In this document: positions 1 through 10,641 of the stretch, in pieces | Numbering within the stretch: the first letter of the stretch is position 1 | How the letters are laid out: every line of letters starts with the position of its first letter | Assembly: GCA_911728435.2 (NCBI GenBank) | Contig: OU452200.1 | Span: 992,001 to 1,056,000, forward strand | Direction of reading: 5' to 3' | Length of the DNA stretch: 64,000 bases | Origin: Apoderus coryli | Taxonomy: Eukaryota; Arthropoda; Insecta; Coleoptera; Attelabidae | Notes under the pieces: model-generated | Databases searched by the model: none | Told to the model about the DNA's origin: nothing | What the model saw: only the letters and a program-made list of their open reading frames with translations | Made by a program: the position numbers and the translations under genes

Positions 1-2328
1 TCTAATTCGCCATCCACAAACCACCGACCAATAACGTGTAATGTTTAACCGCCAAAACTTGGCCTTATCCAATCATATCCTACGAAACCATTCACAACCC
101 CTAAATCTACTTCCATATAAAATGCCAACGCATCATATCCACTAACAGAAACAGACTACGTTACACCCACCATTAAGTAGCAAATTAACATAAAGTGAAT
201 TTAACGGAGAGTAATCAGCTGACCGCCTACAAATGTCGCTGTTCAAGCATTTTGCATTAACAAATGTCAAAATCTGTTTTTTTTTTCAGCTAGATGGGAT
301 AATTGTGGAGTTGCCTTAATCTACAAAACCCTTAAATGGAGCATAGCACGCAATATTACTTGACAAACTGATGGCGGAAATAGCACCATAAGTTATTCTT
401 GAAACCAATAAGTTCCTGTTTCATAGTGTTACACATAATAAATCACAATTCATCCGAGTCAAGGAATGAGAACATCCTTTAGATCACTATTCGTTTACAC
501 CGAATAAACTTTAAATTTCACCTTATAAAACCAAATGGTTCTAAGTAATAGCAAAGTTTCAACTTCAATTAACGATTATTGCAAAGTTGCCCTTCTGCAT
601 AATCCTCGCATGAACAATTTTAGTACACGCAAAAACCCAATAGCTTCTTTTCCAACTACAACACCAACATATTTCAAGTCGGAACTTTAAAGTTTTCCAA
701 CTCATTTATTCGCAAACTAAAAATATATTTGCATTTAATTTTCACATTAAAGCAATTATCCGGAACAAATCTCCACTTTAATCAAACCAATGTTCCAATC
801 TTTTTCATTAATGCCTTTGAGTTCAGAGAATCTTCTTTTTTTCCTCTGTATAAGCGATTTTAGTAGTTTCAGCTAGGCATTAAGTAGCTATACCCTTTCG
901 CTCTATCCTAAACACAAATTGAAGAAGTTTTAATTGAAAAAGGTTGTGCAAAACTAGGAACAAAACAATAACAATAAAAGTTTATTTCCGGTGTCCATAT
1001 AGTTGTTTTCTATTTTCGGCAACGTGTAGTTTTTGAGACAAAAAAACAAAATAAATACTTGACACAATACAATGCATTAAAGCAAATTGCCACCTTCAGT
1101 TTTGGGAGCAGGATATTGTGATATTATCTGAAGCTGCAAATTTCCTGTATATGGGGTTCTACGAGGCGGAATTGGGACTATTCTAAGTTAGGTTTAGATT
1201 TAGAGAATTTAATGTGGGTAATTTTTTTTAAAGATGTAAAGGAAATTTTGTTTTACAACATTTAGAGACTTACCAAGGAGAAGACTCCTGGGAACAGCTC
1301 CAGTGGCGGCGCCTGGGTTTATACTCTGGATATGCATGAGTTTTGAATCCAGATTCCGGTCTTCGTCAAGCAACGTTGCGTTAATATTTTCAGTAATTTC
1401 GGAGCATCAAATTACCTGAACAGCGAATCATAAATAATATACTCTAGTGTATGAAATGTAGCTAACTTCAGCAATAAATTCGAATATTAACTAATATAAA
1501 TCGTGTGAGCCCTTTTCAGTCTAATCTTCAACGAAAACGAGTAAAAGTTCATACGTATATCCTCCGAAGAAAAACAATTGTAAAATATGTCATGTGTTTT
1601 AACATACAGTTAAATATCGAGAATAGCCATTAGGCTACCTTTGGTGAGGTCTTTGAAGGGAAACAATTTTAAAATAGTTACCAAATCGTCACATTTTTCA
1701 TTAAAGTCAGTAGAGAAGAAAACAGATTTGTGTGTGATTCTTATGGAATCTACTCGATTAAACAACATACCAACTTACAATGCTTTGCTGCCACAATGTC
1801 TTTCAAATCATCTCTATTCTACACCTCGTACTTATTATTTCTGCAATGGCGTAATTAATCCGAAATCTATTTAGACCCTACACACGTGCAGATGCTTATT
1901 TAAACATAAACTCGAATTCCCCAAGTTTATTTTATTTTATCTTTGCGAAAATAATATCGTTGTCGAAAAAAATCCATATTAATTATATTTCATTCAATTC
2001 AGTTCATTCATAATTTGGGAACACCCAAGAAAAATTACGAAAAACGCGAGTGCAACACTTTATTTGAAAATTTTCACCATCGTCAGTCACGTACTCATTA
2101 ATTGCGTAACACCGAAAGCAATCGAGCAATTCGAAAACTATTTATACCCCCAACCTAAGTCCAAATGCGTAATTAACCCGAAAACCTAAATTAGCCAAGC
2201 TTTATTTTATTTTATTTTTCCAAAAATATTAACGTTGTTAAATATATTTCATTTTTATACCAGCTTAAACTAAATCTGACAACAATGCAAAAATCCTGAT
2301 CGCTGGAAGTTACGACAGTTATGACAAG
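1..2328. other. AT-rich stretch without recognisable genes
   Basis: I see no coding region, RNA gene or clear transposon end here. The longest reading frame (1641-1874) has no recognisable motif. A diverged direct repeat is visible: about 1849-1990 and 2166-2253 share a GCGTAATTAA start, a CCAAG(C)TTTATTTTATTTTAT block and a TATATTTCATT end. This suggests an old local duplication. Confidence 0.5.
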
Positions 2329-2663
2329 TGACATATCGATTGCGAAGATCAGCAACCTCCTATGACACTACTGTTGAAAAAACAGCAACCTCCTATGTCA
2401 TATTCTGCAAAATTTATATTTGTCTCTAAATATGTAGGAGTTTAACAACATGTATCGACTGACACAACCTCACATCTCAAAAACGTCAAACACTTTAGTT
2501 ATGCAACAAAACATCTATGTCAAGTGCAGTACAAAAACCTTCTAAGTCATACATAGAAGGTTGTTGTTGTGTCCTAAAAACCATTGATTTTTGACATAGG
2601 AGCTTGCTGTATTATTAGTCGCTATGACATAGAAGGTTGCTGTTCTTCGTCATCGATATATCA
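2329..2663. repeat. Small inverted-repeat element (MITE-like) with repeated 18-bp motif
   Basis: The two ends are imperfect inverted repeats of about 35 bases: the left begins TGACATATCGATTGCGAAGA and the right, read in reverse, begins TGATATATCGATGACGAAGA. A motif close to TGACATAGAAGGTTGCTG occurs about five times, twice inverted near the left end (about 2343-2360 and 2381-2400) and three times direct near the right end (about 2545-2643). There is no coding capacity. Long subterminal motif repeats are usual for non-autonomous DNA transposons, where they bind transposase. I could not identify a clean target-site duplication, so the superfamily is open. Confidence 0.6.
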
Positions 2664-4437
2664 TAAATAAACATGATTTGGCTGAACAAATTTCCTATAT
2701 TTATTATTTATTTAAATAAAATAACGAACAATCAGCTGGAAATATTGTAAATAACTAAAACGCAATTTAGTCTAGGTTTGTTAATCTATCTTTATTAAAC
2801 TGACTTTGGTCTGGCTGCCCTAGCATCCGACTAAATTATAAAGTTTTTGAGCACTTGAAGAAGGTTGTGATGGGAACGTATTATGTGAGCTCATTCTGCA
2901 CACACTGTATTTTACAGTCGGTGATCATTTTATAAAAAGCCATTAGTCTTCATTGAATTCAACATTCATGTTTTATTAAGTTTGATAAGATCCACGTACT
3001 TATTTCGTACATCCCATGATTAAATTCTAATTTTTATGACATAGTTCACATTGTTATCTTACTATTATATAATTATTTGGGCAAAATAAATTTGATACAA
3101 GTCCGTTTTATGACAATGCTCAGTTCAACTGAAGCATTTATTTATACCTCAGATATGACTTATTTATATTTTTTCTTTTAAAATAAAAAATGTAGGTACA
3201 TGTAACCATTAAAATAAACAAAATGAATCTTTCATTGCCCTACAGAACCAAACGTATTTTTCTTTCTACTGCTCTGTAGACATTGCTTAATGAACACAAC
3301 AGAACATTCCTAGAGAAACATTTATTCCAACTACGAAATAACAAATCATCGCTTCAACTCAACAAATATTTATTTTTAGTTCTCGAACCGTTTAAATATT
3401 TTTCTTGCTTCGTTTTGTGATCTTTTTAATTATTAGATGTGGGTGTATTTACAATATATACGAGGTTATATCAGACATTTTCAACATAGGTAAAATAGGT
3501 CTGTAAGGTTCTGCAGCCGTAAAGAACCCTTGAACGGAAGATCTGAGAACAATGGCGTGTAACTTCAAATCGCCTCGTGTAGAGAGATAATTGTTTTTAA
3601 GTCTGAACTTTTCAGAGTAAACCAGAAGATGAAAAGAAGTAGCCAGGATGTCATGATAAAGTTTTTTATCAGTTGTTTTGATTTCAAGGTTTTCTTAACA
3701 TCATTTCTTAGGCTCAGGATATCTGATATGAAATTATGTTCCTTTTACATAGAACACCCAGTATATTTTGGGCTATTGTGATTAAATAACTTTCTTATAG
3801 AACATTGTATTGACGCGTTTGTGTACAAAAGAATGTGCAATAATTATTGTTGTTGCTCTCATCTGAATTCAGTTTTTGTATGTAACTTTTTTTTGTGTTT
3901 TTTAGTTTTACTTGACGTGCCAAGTTATTATTTGAGCCCTGTATATTATGAATGTTTGGAAGTCAAAACGGAGCGACTGCCAACCACAATCGGTCGCCCT
4001 TGTTTCAGTGCTTGTTATTTCGCGGTCAGTGAATCACTCACTATTATAATACCCATTTCATATAATAGCCATATCTAAACGAGCCCGACGAAATATGAGT
4101 GCCGGAGCTTTTCTAGAATATTTAATGTGCTGCCATTACTCAAGCAAACATAAACACTGCTGTTGGGCATGCAATCGTATGAATTTAATCTTTTCTGACT
4201 ATACGGAATGAATGGATGAATGATATTATTATTAATGTTAAGTAATTAAAGGATTTTGTTTGAGCGGGTATCCGGTTTCGTGGAATTAGAAATTTAATTT
4301 GCACTACTATACGCTTACATATTGAAAGAAATCGATGATTATGTGCTATGGAATGTCGTTATATTTAGGAAGGTTTTGGAATTTGTGTAAGTTACTAATA
4401 AAAAGCACTATAGAAGTAATGTAGGTATACAGAATGT
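2664..4437. other. No recognisable gene or element
   Basis: AT-rich sequence. The frame at 3821-4078 has no recognisable motif and looks like chance. Nothing else is supported. Confidence 0.4.
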
Positions 4438-4837
4438 CCGATGTTGAGGCCCGGATTTACCATTAGGCCGACAAAGCACTAGCCTAGAGCAGAAAATCTT
4501 TAGGGGCTGGAAAATTTAAAAAAAAATTATAAAAATTTATTACAGTAGGTACATACCTAACTTGTTTTGTACTTGAAGATACGGTTACGTACTTTACAGG
4601 TCAAGATAAAAGCCTAGTTAATATTTGATAATTATTTACAGTTTGCATAAATATAAACAAGAAACTGAAGAGACTAAAGAGATATGTGTTGTGTGCCCGT
4701 GAGGCTCTTTTACTATCTCTACCTAGTTCAGTTGACTAAAGCGATGCCTCATGCGCCTTTTCGCTGTTCCCTCAATTTAGTCGGGTCTTTAGCTGCAGAA
4801 TCGTGCATTTCGGCAGTTTCTTTTTTTGGGTTACTCC

Positions 4838-4848
4838 AACGACTATAC
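4838..4848 (+). repeat. LINE target-site duplication, 5' copy
   Basis: AACGACTATAC occurs here and again at 5859-5869, immediately on each side of the LINE. It codes for the RLY of the interrupted hAT protein, so it marks the exact insertion point. Confidence 0.85.
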
Positions 4849-5844
4849 CACCAAGACCTGCAAATCATCTCAAATCTCTATTACAACCAAAATGTTATCG
4901 TCAAAGTAGGTCAACAAAATTCTGGCACCATCTCAATAAAGAGAGTTGTACGTCAAGGTTGTGTTCTGTCACCTATTTTGTTTAATGCCTACTCTGAAGA
5001 GATTATAAAAAGGGCAATTGAAAATGACAGTGCAGGAATAAAAGTAAATGGAGTGCCTATAGTTGTTCTAAGATACGCTGATGATACCGTAATTTTAACG
5101 GAAAACCTGGAAGATCTACAAAGAATCATGGACAAACTTGTTCGATACAGCGAAGAATACGGCCTTACACTCAACATAAACAAAACAAAGTTCATGAAAA
5201 TAACAAAGAAGGCCCAGACTAACAACGAACAGATAATCGTCAAAGGTGAACCCATCGAACAGGTAGAGAAGTATACTTATCTTGGAACAACAGTTACTTG
5301 TAATAACGACTACACGAAAGAAATAAAAGCACGCATAGAAATAGCAAGGTCCAATTTCAATAGCATGAAAAGAGTTTTGTGCAATAGAGGTCTAAGCCTA
5401 AAACTGAGACTAGTTAGATGTTATGTTTTTGCCACTCTGCTTTATGGCGTCGAGGCATGGACTCTGAACGCAGAAATAACCAAAAGACTAGAAGCTTTTG
5501 AAATGTGGGTGTACAGAAGAGTACTGAAGGTGTCATGGGTCGATCGGATAACTAACTTAGAAATACTTGAGCGACTAAACATAGAAAGAGAGTTAATAAC
5601 AATTAAAAGCAGAAAACTGCAGTATCTCGGCCATGTGACTCGTGGACCGAGATACGCCTTACTTCCATTGATAATGCAGGGAAGGATCCAAGGTACAAGA
5701 AGCGTGGGTAGAAGAAGGATATCCTGGTTGAGAAACTTGAGAGAGTGGTTTGGATGTTCCTCGATAGAGCTTTTTAGAGCATCTGCATCCAAAATAAGAA
5801 TTGCCATGATGATCGCCAATCTTCGTCGCGGAGATGGCATCTAG
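4849..5844 (+). CDS. Reverse transcriptase, C-terminal half (LINE family A)
   Basis: The frame runs unbroken to 5844. An upstream ATG at 4684 belongs to hAT-derived sequence, so the joined frame is accidental. Visible motifs are RT block B (RQGCVLSPILFNAYSEEI, near 4954), catalytic motif C as RYADDTV (near 5080) with both aspartates intact, then the thumb (YLGTTVTCNNDY) and the long C-terminal region typical of insect endonuclease-reverse transcriptases (SRKLQYLGHVTRG and RRRISWLRNLREWFG). The endonuclease, fingers and motif A are missing because of the 5' truncation. It cannot act autonomously. The 70-base stretch 5210-5279 is present here and deleted in the second copy. Confidence 0.85.
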   Translation, partial: HQDLQIISNLYYNQNVIVKVGQQNSGTISIKRVVRQGCVLSPILFNAYSEEIIKRAIENDSAGIKVNGVPIVVLRYADDTVILTENLEDLQRIMDKLVRYSEEYGLTLNINKTKFMKITKKAQTNNEQIIVKGEPIEQVEKYTYLGTTVTCNNDYTKEIKARIEIARSNFNSMKRVLCNRGLSLKLRLVRCYVFATLLYGVEAWTLNAEITKRLEAFEMWVYRRVLKVSWVDRITNLEILERLNIERELITIKSRKLQYLGHVTRGPRYALLPLIMQGRIQGTRSVGRRRISWLRNLREWFGCSSIELFRASASKIRIAMMIANLRRGDGI

Positions 5845-5858
5845 AGAGAGAGAGAGAG
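4849..5858 (+). mobile_element. 5'-truncated LINE (family A) with (GA)n tail
   Basis: This is about 1.0 kb of the 3' part of a non-LTR retrotransposon. It starts in the middle of the RT domain, ends just after the ORF2 stop in a (GA)n tail (5843-5858), and is bracketed by an 11-bp target-site duplication. Truncation at the 5' end, a simple-sequence tail and a short duplication are together diagnostic of target-primed reverse transcription. A second, longer copy of the family is at 32842-34420 and a mutated one at 16640-17430. Confidence 0.9.
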
Positions 5859-5869
5859 AACGACTATAC
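5859..5869 (+). repeat. LINE target-site duplication, 3' copy
   Basis: Second copy of AACGACTATAC, identical to 4838-4848. The hAT reading frame resumes at 5870. Confidence 0.85.
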
Positions 5870-6856
5870 AACTTTTTTACATGCTCAACACATCAGTGGG
5901 AGTTTATTTTTGAACCATAAGGCCAAAAAATCAGTTATCCTCAAAAGCTTATCAAAAACGCGTTGGTTAGCAAGACACGAAGCTTGTCGAGCTCTCAAAG
6001 AAAATTGGCCTGCCATTTTGGAGACCTTAAAATCCATAGAGAATAACAGTGATGAAAAACATTCTTGTCGAAATGAAGCATCAGCTCTTAGATCTAACCT
6101 GGAGACTCTTGATACGGCATTTTTATCCATATTTAGTGAAAAACCTCAAAGTGTAACCACAACTTTAAGCAAAGTAAGAGGACTTCTCAAGTCTTTAGCT
6201 GACTTTGTAGATGAACTTAAGAATAACTTTACAAGTTTTGAAAAGTTGACAAAAGAAAAGTCAAGTTTGGTTGAATACACGTCCGATGAAAAAAAGGAAG
6301 AGAAGGAAAACCTTGGCAATTGATGAATTCTCTCGAAAGAGCGAGTATGAGTTCCGCACAGGATCTGACAACTTAAGAGTCAACACGTTTCATGTCGACT
6401 CTCTTAACTCTGAGTTACGGAGACGTTCAGAAAAGTACAAAAACCTCCAGAAAGTTATTGGCTTCTTAGAGGAATTGAAAGATCTTACATCCTCCATGAT
6501 TTCTGAAAAGGCCTTAGAAAAATTCCCTGAAGATTTCGAAGAATCCGTGGTCGAGAAATGCTTGCATTTCAAAACTTTCTTAACGGAATTGGAACCAGGG
6601 GACAATCATGGAACTAGCCTGATTGAACTGAGCAAACTCATTAGAAAAGAGGATGTAGCTGAAATATATCCAAATATTGAAATAGCCCTAAGAATGACTC
6701 TGAGCACACCTGCTACAAATTGCACAGGAGAGCAGTCGTTTTCTACACTTCGCCGGATACAAAACTACTTAAGGTAAGTTTAAATTTTCATTTTCGTCAC
6801 AACACAACTTTCACTGCTAGTCTGCTGAAAAGGGTATATCCGGGCCTGCCGATGTT

Positions 6857-7625
6857 CGAAAAAGTAGGAAAGACACTTTTGGATAAAACTTACGATGAAA
6901 GATAAAGTTTATTCATAAGTTGTTTAGGTAGTTGTCGAAATACAAGTCAATTTTCCATAATCATCCAAATTCACTAAATAAAAAACAAACGTTAGCTAGA
7001 TTTTGTTACGTAGGTATAGTGGTAAAGCGCTAAATTTAGCTCCAACTAGTTTAAACTTGCCAAAACCATTCATTGACTCGCAACCCTCTATCAAAGTTAC
7101 CTTCATATAATTATTAAATATTTTTATTCAAATTCAAATAATTTGTTAATAATTATTGTGGTGTCATTTGTTTAGCCAGGGTTAGAGCTTTGATTTTTTA
7201 CAAACTGGTTTTCTAGCGCTGAATTGTAGTTTTTTTTAGATTAAGTAATTTTAAGGACTGTATTTATAATATTTAAATAACTGCAATAAAATTATTACAT
7301 ACCTACTCTGTTTTGGTCTGATTGTGCCACCCTGTATACAGGCAATAAACCAATTACAAAACCCAACTTTCTTCTACTTTACTACTACAAGTTTAATTAA
7401 AAAACTTGCAAAGTACCATCCATATAGAATTAAATCCTTCTAGTAACTCATTCCTAGTTTAAGACCGACAACGTCGTTGTCCATTTGTACTTTTATTCGT
7501 TTGCCCAGAGACCAGAGCCATAATATAACTTTCAGTTTGTTACCTCGACCGATATTATCTAGACTTTTGGATTTAACTTTTAACCCCGAAAACTCTGGAT
7601 GTGTGATAAGGTTGGGTTGGGAACA
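6857..7625. other. No recognisable gene
   Basis: AT-rich spacer between the hAT element and the next LINE. A CACCCTGTATA motif near 7331-7341 resembles the mariner-type ends seen elsewhere in the window, but no partner end is evident. Confidence 0.4.
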
Positions 7626-9118
7626 GAGGTGGATCGAGCCCTATAGTGATAGTTCGTGCGACGGAACAAGGCAAGAGCACGGTGTTTGTTCTGTTGGATT
7701 ATTCTAAGGCATTTGACACAATTGATCATAAGACGCTTCTATCCGTTTTGAAATTTGTTGGGACTTCTGAAACGGTCAATCAGATTCTTTCACAGCTATT
7801 TGCAAAACAGGTTTCAATTTGTTCAAACAAGTAATGGGGAATCTTCAAAGAGTTCCACAAGGCTCAATACTTTCACCTTTATTGTTTCACATTTACACAT
7901 GCTACATAGGGTCAAGTCTAAAGCATTGCAAGGAGCATATATATTCGGATGACCGGCAAATTTACTACAGCTTTACTTATGACGACTATTATCTAGCTAA
8001 TCAAGATATTAACGAGGATATTAACAGAATTGTGGAGCTCTCTCAAAAGCACGGTCTCTCATGATCAATGCCTCTAAGTCTGGCGTTCTTATCTTTGGTA
8101 AAAACAGGCGCTTGTTGGAGTTGCAACTGAATATCAAATTTGCAAAACAGGTTTCAATTTGTTCAAACAAGTAATGGGGAATCTTCAAAGAGTTCCACAA
8201 GGCTCAATACTTTCACCTTTATTGTTTCACATTTACACATGCTACATAGGGTCAAGTCTAAAGCATTGCAAGGAGCATATATATTCGGATGACCGGCAAA
8301 TTTACTACAGCTTTACTTATGACGACTATTATCTAGCTAATCAAGATATTAACGAGGATATTAACAGAATTGTGGAGCTCTCTCAAAAGCACGGTCTCTC
8401 ATGATCAATGCCTCTAAGTCTGGCGTTCTTGTCTTTGGTAAAAACAGGCGCTTGTTGGAGTTGCAACTGAATATCAAAGTAAATAACTCAAGTTTAAAGT
8501 TCTCAACTTCAACAAGAAATCTTGGCTTGGAATTGGATGTCGAATTGCGGTTTAAGAAGCATGTGAGCATCAATATCCAGAGAGCATAGTCGTCATTAAA
8601 GATGTAATATCCTCATAGGCATCTACTATCACAACTTTTGAAAAAAAAAACTTACCGATAGTTTAGTCTTAAGCTACTTTAACTTCTGTGATGTTGTGTC
8701 TGGACCGAGCCTAGATTGTTCTGATAAAGACAGAATTCAAAAAGTTCAGAAATCATGCCTTAGATTCGTGTATGGAATTAGAAAATTTGAGCCCGTTTCG
8801 CACAAATTGAGGGAGGCTATGTGACTCAGCATGCAGGATCGGAGAAAGCTACATTCGCTAGTTTTATTTCATAATATAAGAAATAACCATCGTCCTTCAT
8901 ACCTCACTAATAAAATTAAATATAAGACTGATGTTAATACATTGAACTTACTTTTTCGCGGACTTATTTCACCCCCGCCTCACAAAACTTCATTATTCAA
9001 GAGACCATTTACTTACCAAATTTATATGCTATACAATAACATACCAGAGGACTTCAAAAAGTTAGGGGTTACAGCTTTTAAGTTTAAATACAGGAATCGA
9101 CTTTTGGATTTCGAATAG
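7626..9118 (+). pseudogene. LINE family B: RT and C-terminal part of ORF2, frameshifted
   Basis: The order of motifs is that of a non-LTR RT (CR1/jockey-like, without RNase H): motif A VLLDYSKAFDTIDH (near 7690), motif B VPQGSILSPLLF (near 7850), motif C as IYSDDRQIYYSF where YADD is expected (Ala to Ser), the thumb (SKSGVLVFGKNRR), KSCLRFVYGIRKFEPVSHKL (near 8752), and the C-terminus RRKLHSLVLFHN...HKTSLFKRPF, ending at 9118. Several frameshifts and stops break it. It contains a tandem duplication of the motif B-C segment. A better preserved relative lies at 34925-35860. Confidence 0.85.
7799..8478 (+). repeat. 340-bp tandem duplication inside the LINE
   Basis: Unit 1 is 7799-8138 and unit 2 is 8139-8478, exactly 340 bases each. 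By eye they differ at one base (A at 8091, G at 8431). The same 81-residue frame therefore appears twice (7819 and 8159). The near-identity makes this much younger than the surrounding LINE decay. An assembly artefact is also possible. Confidence 0.9.
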
Positions 9119-9206
9119 ATTTTTTGTTTAATTTTTGTTTTCAGATTTTTTGTGGAAAGTAGTAAACTTTGATTGTAGTAAAAGGCATGACTAAGGAGTA
9201 CAGTTA

Positions 9207-9610
9207 TTGGTCGGACGTATTAGAAATTTGGTAACTTGTAAACATTTTGAGTGCGTGAAGGGCGTCCAAAATCCCCATTTACAATTACTGTTGGGCGGCT
9301 GCGTGCTCCATACTGTGACCGAACACAAGGACCATGGAATCATCATATCGGAATACCTAAAGTGGGAAAAACATGTCTTTAAAGTTGTTAAAACAGGAAA
9401 CTCGTTGATCTATTTAATTCAAAAAACTTTTACGGACCACTCGACTGACACGATAGTAAAACTCTACAAGTCTCATATATACCACTAATGCTGGAGTACG
9501 CACAGTCGGTTTGGAGTCCTTACTACTTGAGGGATGTGGAGATCATCGAGCGTGTACAAAGAAAAGTTACTAGAATCCCTTCGCGCACATTGGTCCTTGG
9601 AGATTGAGCC
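9207..9610 (+). pseudogene. LINE family D fragment (RT thumb and C-terminal)
   Basis: The readable text is HTVTEHKDHGIIISEYLKWE, then STDTIVKLYKSHI, then after a frameshift MLEYAQSVWSPYYLRDVE and IERVQRKVTRIPS. The same order (KDLGVIVTADLKWE, LQLYKSYVRPLLEYANSVWS, LERVQRRFTKLPH) is seen in the copy at 37862-38760 on the other strand, so these are one family. The fragment carries no catalytic motif. Confidence 0.7.
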
Positions 9611-9669
9611 CACCTTGAGCATTGGTTCCGTCAGTCTACATTAAACATTACATGATTATTTAGCTTTAA

Positions 9670-10000
9670 TAAAGGTTTGCTCTCGTTGGATCCCTACAAT
9701 TTGCTAAAGAAATACAATGGCTGTCTTTCGAAAGAATGTAGCCGATGACTTCACAAGAAATGATCGCGTTTTTGCAGAAAAACTGGTCATATGTAGAGGA
9801 AGGTAGATCAGTACACATCAATTTGCTGAAATAAAGGAAACAAAGAATCGTGGTTAGATCAATCTTCATGAAGAGAATTGGAGCGCTTACAAAACTCATC
9901 AAACAATGAATTGGTTGAACACTAAAATGATTCATTTTTGTCCCCAAAAGTCAAGAATAAATTGCATAAACAACTATTTGGAAAAGCAATCAAGCAAAAA
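9670..10000 (+). pseudogene. Heavily decayed mariner-like transposase scrap
   Basis: Only two pieces are readable: KVCSRWIP near 9675 and SFLSPKVKNKLHKQLFGKAI near 9935. They resemble, in the right order, the KV-ARWVP and FFLFPKIKNKLRGQRF segments of mariner transposases. Stops and frame changes separate them and no catalytic Asp context is intact. The call rests on short matches and could be wrong. Confidence 0.3.
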
Positions 10001-10641
10001 ATTGATACTGACCTTCACAAAGCAGCAAATTTGTGAGTTTTATTAAAGACAACTTCAGCTGTTCCATTAAGTAACCAGTAAATCTAAAGGGATGTCCACA
10101 AATCGCAAGAAAAGAATTGTTAATTTGACATTATTTGTTTGGACAGATCCTTTCCTAAGCCATTCCTGTTTCACTTGTATAGATAGATACTGCTACTGCC
10201 GTTAATATCGGTCGTATTATAAGATTGTTTGTGAAAGTTCAAGTTAAGAAAAGTGTGAGGAGTGTTAAAATAAAAAAAGAAGCAAAAAATCGACAGACTG
10301 TGCTGCACAGGTTCAATTAAAGTGTAATTATAGTTATTTCGTTAAGTTTTGTGATGCCAAAAAGAGCCGAAGGAAGCACGTGCCAGGAATAAAATGACGC
10401 GAACTATGGGAGATGGCCAATAGCACAACAAATAAGTGTATTTGAAGTTTCTATTCATAAGGACGGATTTAAGCGCGTTTTTCTTCTGATTTATTTATTG
10501 ACAGTCTTTTTGTATAAAGATACGATAAAGTTTTAAATAATAGTAGCTGAAAAAACTTTTGTTTCTTTAGAAAAATGAAGGTTTCTTGGAGGTATACTGG
10601 AAGTTACCATTAATTCCATTTTTGGATTACTGACAAAATTT
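10001..10641. other. No recognisable gene
   Basis: No reading frame or element end could be supported in this stretch. Confidence 0.4.

Larger units (their letters stand above)
4720..6775 (+). pseudogene. hAT transposase remnant (ZMYM1/DUF4371-like), split and frameshifted
   Basis: Three pieces of one protein are visible. Piece 1 (about 4732-4848) reads ...SLNLVGSLAAESC...FFGLLQRLY. Piece 2 resumes directly after the LINE at 5870 as NFFTCSTHQWEF, shifts frame in a T-run near 5905-5911, and continues LKSLSKTRWLARHEACRAL. Piece 3, after another shift near 6270-6320, ends with PATNCTGEQSFSTLRRIQNY (to about 6772). That last motif is the conserved hAT C-terminal dimerisation region. Rejoining pieces 1 and 2 across the LINE keeps the expected order of the RNase-H-like domain. 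The N-terminal zinc finger and the final C-terminus are missing. It cannot make active transposase. Confidence 0.8.
4446..6848 (+). mobile_element. hAT-type DNA transposon, decayed, with 8-bp target duplication
   Basis: The left end GAGGCCCGGATTTACC (4446) and the right end, reversed, CAGGCCCGGATATACC (6848) are matching terminal inverted repeats. They are flanked by a perfect 8-bp direct repeat CCGATGTT at 4438-4445 and 6849-6856. Eight-base target duplications are the hallmark of the hAT superfamily, and the enclosed coding remnant is a ZMYM1/DUF4371-type hAT transposase, so both lines of evidence agree. The element encloses a LINE inserted later (4849-5858). Without the LINE and its 11-bp duplication it would be about 1.4 kb. 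That is too short for a full transposase, so it was already internally deleted. Confidence 0.85.

Noticed and set aside
6766..6780. Strong splice-donor consensus (AAGGTAAGT) directly after the hAT NYLR codons
   Set aside because: The element ends only about 70 bases later with its terminal repeat and the C-terminal exon is not present. The match is most likely chance at an internal deletion point.
9666..9947. 93-codon minus-strand frame
   Set aside because: It is the shadow of a degraded mariner-like stretch on the plus strand.
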